Shown here one piece after another: positions 56,621-64,000 of a stretch of 64,000 nt of DNA. The translations under genes and the position numbers were made by a program. Where the stretch lies: assembly GCA_025617745.1 (NCBI GenBank), contig CM046857.1, positions 24,955,761 to 25,019,760 of the forward strand, given 5' to 3'. The first letter of the stretch is position 1; each line of letters opens with the position of its first letter. The DNA comes from Heliocidaris erythrogramma (taxonomy: Eukaryota > Echinodermata > Echinoidea > Camarodonta > Echinometridae). The notes under the pieces were generated by a model, which was not told where the DNA came from, did no database searches, and saw nothing but the letters and a program-made list of their open reading frames with translations.

Positions 56621-57039
56621 TTAACCCTTTCCAGACAATTGACCACATTTTGTGGTTCGGCTCAATAACCTTTGATTCAGTGTTCTAAAAATTATACCAG
56701 GTTAATGAGTACCGGTAGAAAGAGCAAAAATTTCTGCACAAACTATGTCCATTTTTGTTGCATGACCATATTGTGTTTGATGCCAGGAATTTAAAAAACG
56801 AGAATTAGCATTGAAATCATTGAATTGGCAACAACATTGAGAGGTTCAAAATCATTGTTTTTTATCAAAATTGGCAATTTTTCAACTTTTCAACAAAATT
56901 GCTAACCATGTATTTTGTTTTTAAAAAACATTACAACTTTTAATATTAGAACCATGTAGCACTAACAGAAAAATAATTATTGTTGCCAATTTGAAGAACA
57001 AAATGTTATCAATTTAGCCGTTAAATAATTCCTGTCCTG
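56621..57039. mobile_element. Non-autonomous DNA element, AACCCTTTC ends (copy 2)
   Basis: Starts TTAACCCTTTCCAGACA and ends ATTCCTGTCCTG, lacking the final GAAAGGGTTAA. It is an inverted, diverged copy of 4137-4473, sharing GTTGCATGACCATATTG-like and AAAATTGGCAATTTTTCAAC blocks. Confidence 0.6.
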
Positions 57040-57261
57040 TTTACTGTGCACATTTGGATAGGGTCTGTGATGCTAGACTATATCCCCTACCGCCTGGCGC
57101 CGTGCGTATGCATTCATTCAGTATTCATCATTAAAAAGCAAAATGCATTTGAGCTCGCAATCATCAAGTGTCCTCTCACTCTTACAGCTGTAGATATTAT
57201 AAGTAAAAATCAACTATTATGTGAAAGCAGATGAGATTTGTGTGTTGGCAGTGTAGGACAA

Positions 57262-57387
57262 CTAGTGCTTTTGTATCCAGTTTGGAACTGTGTCTCCTTT
57301 CTGGGGTTGCTTCTCACAGAGACGCTTTAACATCTGTTTGAAGCCAGTGTTCAGTGTCTGCTCCATACGGATTCTTGTGATTTTACC
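57262..57387 (-). CDS. Terminal exon of an unidentified minus-strand gene
   Basis: After acceptor TTTTTTCTATCCCAG the minus strand reads, in phase 0, GKITRIRMEQTLNTGFKQML and KRLCEKQPQKGDTVPNWIQK plus His, closing at TAG (57262-57264). The codon choice and mixed composition look like a real conserved exon rather than a chance frame. I do not recognise the protein. Upstream exons would lie at higher coordinates, toward or beyond TBC1D16, and were not found. Confidence 0.5.
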   Translation of the reverse strand, partial: GKITRIRMEQTLNTGFKQMLKRLCEKQPQKGDTVPNWIQKH

Positions 57388-57737
57388 CTGGGATAGAAAA
57401 AATGCAATTTCTAATCTAATTGGATTTGTTCATTAGCAACATTGTGGGCACTAGGATCGTACATACTGTGAATGACTAATTGGGGTCATAGTTGGTCATT
57501 ACACCACTGATCTCTTTTTCTGGAAAGATTTGGATGTTTAAGGGTGTTAACGGTCGTGTTAAGATTAACTGGAATTCCATATTGTTATTTATTGGGTAAG
57601 TGGAGTGCAATATACATGTATGTAGCATTATACTTTAATATAGCTTATTTTTTAGATACAGTACATGTACATCTTCATCTATTATGTAACACATGTGCTA
57701 TAGAATGTGCCGTTTTGAACGTATAACATCAAGGAAG

Positions 57738-57762
57738 AAGAGAGAGAGAGAGAGAGATACAT

Positions 57763-57794
<32 letters not shown>

Positions 57795-57796
57795 GA
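57738..57796. repeat. (GA)n microsatellite and G-run
   Basis: Two GA tracts separated by ATACATA, then about thirteen G. Confidence 0.9.
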
Positions 57797-57944
57797 TAGT
57801 TTATACAGATTTAATACTGAGATTGCCTATTAGAGATAATGTATGCATTGTAACTTTACACAATGAAACTGAAATACAAAGTTCTTACTATCAAAACATT
57901 CTTTATTTCATGTTCAAGATTTAAGATGGAGTATTGAATGTGTT

Positions 57945-58141
57945 GACACTTGCTCCTACGACAATTGCTCCGGTCTAACTTTGCCATCCTAACCCTAACC
58001 CTAACCCTAACCCTAACCCTAACCCTAATCCTGATCCTGATCTTCACATTGTCCTGAACAAAAACACAAATCATGACCTTGACCTTAACCTTTGAACTTT
58101 CGAGATATGGACTGCGGAGCAAATGTCGCAGGAGCAAATGT
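57945..58141. mobile_element. MITE-like unit enclosing a telomeric repeat array
   Basis: GACACTTGCTCCTACGACAA and TGTCGCAGGAGCAAATGTT are inverted arms (each with a doubled TTGCTCC/GGAGCAA word). They enclose about seven CCCTAA units (57987-58028) and CTGATCCTGATC variants. No coding sequence. Confidence 0.65.
57987..58032. repeat. Interstitial telomeric (CCCTAA)n array
   Basis: Seven near-perfect CCCTAA units, the complement of the metazoan telomere repeat TTAGGG, followed by two decayed units. Confidence 0.95.
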
Positions 58142-58149
58142 TGGCGCCC

Positions 58150-58930
58150 CGGAGTATTCCCCAATCCTTTGTGAAAGAAATGGTAGAACATTTTACAGAG
58201 CTGTACACCACTTCTTCTTATTGTTTCATTCAAGATATACATGTACATGTATGTAATTGCACAATACATGTATTTCATGGTAGTTCTCATTAATTCTATC
58301 TCCATGTACATACATGTATTTTGGAGTTTTATGTAGCCTTCATAATAAAGGCAGTGCACATCCAATCATAAGTTTCAGCTCAACGGATCTGTGTCTCTGA
58401 TCAATGTTTTTTTATGGTGTGTGGAATACCTGCTTTCCGAACCGTATAATAAAAGACCAATGGAAAGAAATTTTCAGAATCATGAACTTTTTTCTGTATC
58501 ATGAAATATGACTTTTTTTTAGGTTGATGATCAATAATGCAAATAACAATTTATGTCATTGGCTGTTGGCCTTGTGCTGTTGGAATTTTATTATAGTTGT
58601 AAACATCTAATAACCCTATTTGGTCTGCTGATCAGCTTTGTGTAGAATTAATGACAGTCATAAAAAGAAGCGAGGCTATAAATCACCTAACTTACTGCAC
58701 ATACACATTTAGATGGCACATTTCAGCAAAGTATACATACATGTACATGTAGGTTAATGGAACTTGAGATGATGGTTGAATACATGCATGTACATTTAGA
58801 GTTTCGTTCAATATTTATTATCCATATTTTATAACATCATATTTCACTGACCTACATTTGTACATGTATGTACATGTTATTGGTTTGTGGAACTTGAGAT
58901 AATAATTATTAGAATTGGGTTCAATATATA
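58150..58930. other. Gene-free stretch rich in TACATG words
   Basis: Repeated TACATGTACATG words at 58245, 58740 and 58862. No exon supported. Confidence 0.4.
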
Positions 58931-58937
58931 TTTCCAT

Positions 58938-59790
58938 ATTAAAGGAGAAGAAACCCCAAACTTGTATGCACTTTAACAGAAACAGAAAAATCTTAGAAGC
59001 ATATCACTGAAAGTTTGAGGGAAAACGGATAAAGAATAAAAAAATTATATTGATTTTGAAAACCTAAAATCGCTAAATGAAATTGGCAACATAATGTACA
59101 TGTACTCATTATGCTAATGAGATGTTATGACATTTTTGTGCTCTCTTTATAAATAAATAAGAAAATTATCAGGTTTCAGCTTTTAAACATAGAAAATTGA
59201 ATAATCAACATTGCGCTTGAAATATACATGTATTGTGAGGAATAAATATATGAACACCAGCTACATAATACAGAAAGCATATATTCAAGGAAAGTGGATT
59301 TTTACAACATTATTCAGCGGCGTATCCAGGATTTCCCAATAGGGGGGGCGCCAGGAATTATTGATCGCCGTCATGTGGGAGAAAATTTTGGCTTCTGAAG
59401 AAGGGCTGAGATGCAAAATAGTGCTATATACATGTAGTGCTATATTTTTTTTTTACGATGGCCAATAGGGGGGGCGCGCGCCTGTTGCGCCCCCCCCCCC
59501 TGGATACGCCACTGTTATTTGTATAAGGCTATTGGAAAGTATAGCACATTTAGATCACAGCATCTCATTAGCATAATTAGGACATTGCCGATTTCAGATC
59601 TCCGTTCATTTAGCGATTTTAGGATTTCAAATATTCCTAACTTTCTTCTTAGTTGTCCGTTTTTCGTCAACCTTTCACTGATATGCTTCTTTGATTTTTT
59701 TTTGATTTTTTTGATTTTTTTTTTATTTATTTTATTGATTTTTTTTTTTTTTTTTTTTTTTTTGGGGGGGGGGGGGTTCATTCTGTTTTT
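58938..59790. mobile_element. Large foldback element interrupted by a younger MITE
   Basis: A left arm (58985-59125: ATCTTAGAAGCATATCACTG, AAAATCGCTAAATGAA, CATTATGCTAATGAGATG) is inverted at 59552-59690 (CATCTCATTAGCATAATT, CATTTAGCGATTTTAGG, TCACTGATATGCTTC). The outer left end TTAAAGGAGAAGAAACCCC has only a degraded right partner, beyond long T- and G-runs. The centre holds the element at 59315-59514. Confidence 0.6.
59315..59514. mobile_element. CAGCGGCGTATCCAGG family MITE
   Basis: CAGCGGCGTATCCAGG at the left and CCTGGATACGCCACTG at the right are inverted ends, about 200 bp apart. The internal phrase CCAATAGGGGGGGCG occurs twice (59335, 59462). It interrupts the larger foldback element. 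Confidence 0.75.
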
Positions 59791-60189
59791 CGCCAAGATA
59801 CAGAGTACATATATGTTTCATAAATTGAAATGATCACAAGTACATGTACATGTACACTGTACATATGTAGTTTATGGATTTACTTTATGATAATTAGTAC
59901 TTGAAGTAATTGTAATTACAAATGCTAATGATCATGATGATGGTAAAGACGATGGTAATGATAATAATGGTGATGATGATGATGATGCAAAAAATAATGA
60001 TGATATTAATAGTATTGATGATGGAAGGTTTTTAAAACTAAAGTTTGAGATATATGTATACATGTACATGTACCTTCTTTTTGAATCTCATAAAGCGTGA
60101 CTTTATCAGGAAGCTGAATAGTTTGCTCATCCATGTTTAATCCATGTTTAATTTTCTGTGTGTTTTTGTGTTCTTGTTCATTTCTACAG

Positions 60190-61580
60190 GAAAAACACTT
60201 GCAGTTATCCCTTGTACTATTGGAGTGTGTCTTACGTGTAGACCTTGATGGGATATTCAATTTGAGAGACTGACTGCCACCATGGCCTACCTCCTGAAGA
60301 GGTTCAACGACTTCCTTGGGATATCTGACCCTGAATACGTCAGAGCGCCACCGCTTGACGGAGAGATCATCTTCTGTAAGAACAATGTATGCGTGCATCC
60401 ACCCTCCGTGCTCTCGACCAGCGTGGAGCACCATCCTGGGTACCTGACGATCCGTGCCCAGAGGGTTTCTGAAAGACAGACGTCCCTTGTGCTCACGTGG
60501 ATCCCAAACACATCCTTGAACCAGAGGAAACGCTCCAGCTGTAGCTCCAGCAGTCCAGCCAGAGTGACCTATGTGGATATCCGCAAGCATATTGCGATGA
60601 GGAATGAAGCCCACATGGACAATGTCAGTGGCGATAGCCTGAGTATTTTGTCCAAGGAGGAAGATGCAGGAGGAGAGAATGCCTGTATGGAAAAGCCAAA
60701 GGAGTTGGGTAGGAATGAAAGTCCTCAAGGGTCAATTCAGAGCTTCCAGGACTCTGGTATCGGGGAAGGGGAACGACCCAAAGTGAGCAAAGATGGCGGT
60801 GTTGATGGGGCAACAGGGAGTGAACCATGCAATAGAAATGAGATGGACAACAAGACTGCTGAAGGAAACCACAAGGAGGAAGTGTCTTCGGAAAGTGACG
60901 AGGTGTCAACAGAACAAAGGCTGGCTGCTCTTCTGAACAGTCCAGGGGGTAGCCAGAGCCCAGTGGGTCGACCCATCAACTTGGAACTCCAAACAAAAAT
61001 GAAGGTTCATCCACCCAAGGATGATGAAGACAAGGATAGTGTCAGCAGTTCCGATTCAGATGACTCTGAGATCTTTAACAACATCCTTGAACGCCTCTCA
61101 AAAGATGTCCTTCCGAGGCAAGCATCCCGCCGTTCCAGCTCCACGACTCCGACCACCTCCAACCAGGACCCGTCCTCCTTGCCTTCCACCCCGAGCCCTG
61201 ATGAGAGCTTTGACCCCTTCGTCCCCCTCTACAGCCTCCACAGTAGTTCCACCTGCAGTCCAGAGATTCACCCTTCCCCAATTGCCACCCACAACCTCAC
61301 CTTCCCTGAGAACTATGTATGCTACCGCAGTAAGGTTGTCTGTCCCGGTTCTCCTGCCAGCGCTCCAGCCAGGGACCAAGTCTGTGGTGTCTTCTCTGTC
61401 GACCTTTGCCAGATGAGGTCCCTGAGGATCTTCTTTGCAGATGAAGAGTGTACCGGTGGTCAGATGGTCATTGCTAGTCGAGAGAGTCAGTACAAGGTCT
61501 TGCACTTCCACCATGGTGGTCTGGATAAAATGACAGAAGTCTTTGATCATTGGAAGAACTGCATCAAACTTCACAACCAG
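60190..61580 (+). CDS. TBC1D16: TBC1D16, first coding exon (RabGAP N-terminal half)
   Basis: The exon opens after acceptor TTGTTCATTTCTACAG (60189), has 92 bases of leader, starts at ATG 60282 and ends at donor AACCAG|GTGAGT (61580), phase 0, giving 433 residues. PLDGEIIFCKNNVCVHPP (about residues 24-41) and EHHPGYL match vertebrate TBC1D16. So do VCGVFSVDL, RSLRIFFADEECT and ASRESQYKVLHFHHGGLDK (about 365-425). Between them lies a Ser/Pro/Glu-rich linker (SVSSSDSDDSEIF; SSTTPTTSNQD). The catalytic TBC domain is outside the window. In vertebrates the protein is a GTPase-activating protein for Rab4A and acts in receptor recycling. Reading through the donor would add 32 repeat-derived residues. 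Confidence 0.92.
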
Positions 61581-62033
61581 GTGAGTGACAAAATCTGCAT
61601 GTGGTACAAAGGATTCGGAGGCCATACAGTGATGGCAGGTGTACATGTATACATGTACATACATAGAAATACAACATAAAACATGTGTATTTAATGCACA
61701 CATCTCTCACTGCTTAAAAACTCTGCTGCCATTTTGAATTGTTGTTTTGTTGCTATTGATGACAAAAACAGAAGAAAAAAAAAAGAAAGAAAAAATCTTA
61801 CATGAAACAAAATGATCATCGTCTAATCTGTGATAGATTTTAAAAATTTGTTATGATACATTTGCCAACTGTTGATAATTTCAAGAGAACTCTGAATTTT
61901 TTTTGGGGGGTCAAATTCAAGATACAGCAGTGGTACATTATAAAAACTGCTTGATAACATTTTCTACAATTCAAATTGTATTTACAGACATTGCAGAGTC
62001 CTAGAAATGAAATTTTTGACTAATATTGCAATA

Positions 62034-62259
62034 TACAGCCATGGAAAAAATTATAATTAGACTAAGAATGGTTACTGAAAGTGTTATATTTGTGGTATTA
62101 AGGAGGAAATAAAATCATAAAAGCAAGGTACAATTGCTGGAATTTGTTATTCTTTCAATGAAATACAAAGAGGAAATTTATCATTTTCATTAGTTTGAAT
62201 GCATTATAGTACCTTTATTTATACAGAAGCTTGTTCTAATAATTTTTTCCAGGGCTGTA
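62034..62259. mobile_element. Tc1/mariner-type MITE in TBC1D16 intron
   Basis: TACAGCCATGGAAAAAATTA and TAATTTTTTCCAGGGCTGTA are inverted ends including the TA duplication, 226 bp apart. Ends of the form CAG..CTGGAAAAAATTAT are typical of Tc1-like elements. Confidence 0.75.
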
Positions 62260-62815
62260 CTGTACATGTGTATACATTGCATTATACACATGGCCTTTAA
62301 CAAACAAGTCTCTATTTGTCTCTAAAACCATTTCCACTGTTTGCCAGCTAAATGCCATGGTTGAGGCACCTTCTGTTTATTATTAATTCATTATAACCAA
62401 TCGTGTGAAGGGAGAGAGTGTGTGAAGAGAGTCCCGACCTGCCCTTGCGGCTCATTACTGCATTGGACTTCCAATTTTCCGAGACTATTGCTCTCTCCAG
62501 ACAACGATGTGTGATAACACTCTGTGATGGCTGATTGGAAAGGTGTTGGATTGAATGGAATTAGTAGGCTAACATTGGCCCAATCTGCATGCTAATAACG
62601 TCATTAAACCTTAATCCAAACCTCCCAGTAATTGATCATTATTGAGAATGTGTGTCTAGGCCTGTTACATGTTGGCATTCAGTCTTTCTTGAAGTTACAA
62701 AGAAGAAAACTTTGCCTTTTTAAGAAAATTTTAAAAAGGCATACATTATTGTTTAAGGTTGCAACATGTAAACATCCAAAGGCATGAGCTGTTAGAGAAT
62801 ATTTTTTAAAAATTA

Positions 62816-62845
62816 ATTATTTATTTATTTATTTATTTATTTTAT
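62816..62845. repeat. (ATTT)n microsatellite
   Basis: Seven ATTT units. Confidence 0.9.
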
Positions 62846-64000
62846 TCATGCATGTTCATAATGTCATAATACAGATACAGCAGATACAAATTAGAGTACA
62901 CATAGCCAGAGTATACACATAATAAACACACATTGGTGCTGCAATATATAAGCTTAAATACATGTAAAGCTTGAGTAGTTGTGACACTTACATGTACATG
63001 TACATGTAGGCATAGACCTATATAATGGAGGTTATATTGCATTCTATGGGAATTACATCACAAACTCAGCCTAAACTGAGTTGCTGAAGAACTACGTACA
63101 TGTGCATACAGTACATGTAGGTTTTTCAGTCAGGATAATAATAGAAAATTCATTTTTAATCAAAGACCTTTGTGCAGGCAGTTGACAAAATTTATTGAAT
63201 CATTGACACAGTCATGTTTGGTGTTGATGAAAACAACAAAATCCTGGATAATAATTGTGTTTTTGTCTTCCATGCCATACATGTCATGTAAGTTGACTTG
63301 TATTGCATCCTCTTTTGCCTGATTTCATTGTGTTCATTCTGTAACAATATACTTTTATTGATACAAATGTATGTATCCTATAACCTCAGATCCGGGATTG
63401 ACAGTGGTAAGATCTGTACATGTATGTGTTCATGCATGCATGATTTCAGTGAAGGACATTCTTCTATTTAATTTCAGTATTTCGATCTGTTTATATGGGA
63501 TGGCATGGAATCAATTTTGAAATCCATACTTTGGATGTCTTTTACCAGTTGCTAAAATGTCTCAGATGATATAATTTTTCTTGGTTTTTTTCTGTCTCCT
63601 TGTCTATCCTTTTAAATTCCTTTCTATCCTCCAATTATTTCTTTGTCTTTCTACTTCCATTCTCTCTTTGTAAATGCTCTTTATTTCGACACTTGCTTTC
63701 TCATTTTCCATTCTGTAACTATGTATTTATGTATTTCCACCTTCTTAATGTTATTTTCTACATTCTGTGTTTTATTCTTGTGGAAATTCCACTCTCTCTC
63801 TCTTACTGTATTTGTCCACATCCTTGTCTTTCTCCTGTATTCTTCTATCTTCCATCTCTATGCTTTTTATCTTGTTCATTGTCATCTCTTCTCATTCTCT
63901 GTCTCTGTCTCTGTCTTCTGTCTCGCTTTCTCTTTTCTCTCTCCCTCTCTGTTTTCTTCTTTTTCTCTCTGTATCATCTCTAATACCCTATCTCATTCTC

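Larger units (their letters stand above)
61581..64000 (+). other. TBC1D16: TBC1D16 intron (partial)
   Basis: Begins with a consensus donor and runs to the edge. It contains the MITE at 62034-62259, an (ATTT)n tract at 62816-62845, TACATG words and a CT-rich end (63595-64000). No further exon was found. Confidence 0.7.

Noticed and set aside
57856-58365. 169-codon minus-strand frame with alternating Arg and Val or Ile
   Set aside because: The (CCCTAA)n array and TACATG words generate it.
61581-61679. Extension of the TBC1D16 frame past 61580
   Set aside because: A consensus donor GTGAGT lies at the end of the conserved block; the added residues come from TACATG repeats.

Overview
The window looks like a stretch of a marine invertebrate deuterostome genome, most likely an echinoderm of sea-urchin type. 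The evidence is spliced genes with GT-AG introns, dense microsatellites, many long G or C runs, frequent TACATG words, small foldback DNA transposons in nearly every kilobase, and a 500-base assembly gap (26834-27333). No bacterial or organellar features were seen. Species assignment is inference only.

Genes. Two host genes can be read with confidence. (1) At 7632-10887 (+), four exons join in frame into a secreted or GPI-anchored Ly6/uPAR-type (three-finger) protein. Its unusual N-terminal stalk is about one quarter methionine, with Thr, Asp and His. (2) At 60190-61580 (+) lies the large first coding exon of TBC1D16, a Rab GTPase-activating protein; its TBC domain must lie beyond the right edge. 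Weaker host candidates are: two small joined exons plus a start exon of an acidic protein (39855-41735, -), terminal exons at 57262-57387 (-), 28474-28540 (-) and 27745-27827 (+), and two RFX X-box motifs near the left edge.

Mobile DNA dominates the rest. The largest element is a decayed transposase-like gene on the minus strand (29918-35150). It has a coiled-coil N-terminus, a core with D, D and E motifs, a Cys/His knuckle and, across a spliced intron, an ING-type PHD finger that keeps the residues expected for reading H3K4me3. Others are a broken LINE reverse transcriptase (2372-3830, -), a Tc1/mariner remnant with 268-bp inverted repeats (44462-45279), a Helitron/Helentron-like element (50517-52366) and at least fifteen MITE-like foldback elements. 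Two MITEs of one family sit inside (TA)n microsatellites. One MITE-like element encloses a telomeric (CCCTAA)n array. Several SINE-like pieces carry tRNA-type promoter boxes. One piece (40831-40957, -) has a head resembling 7SL (SRP) RNA.

Layout: 0-4.5 kb X-boxes, small MITEs, LINE; 5-7.4 kb MITEs and microsatellites; 7.6-10.9 kb Ly6-like gene; 11-26.8 kb mostly gene-free repeats; gap; 27.7-28.5 kb two possible terminal exons; 29.1-35.9 kb PHD transposase, its downstream tandem repeat and an upstream MITE; 37-38.8 kb C-tract minisatellite and a CpG-rich MITE; 39.8-41.8 kb acidic microexons and the 7SL-like SINE; 42.2-49.3 kb nested repeats; 50.5-52.4 kb Helitron-like element; 53-60 kb MITEs and one terminal exon; 60.2 kb to the end TBC1D16 and its first visible intron.
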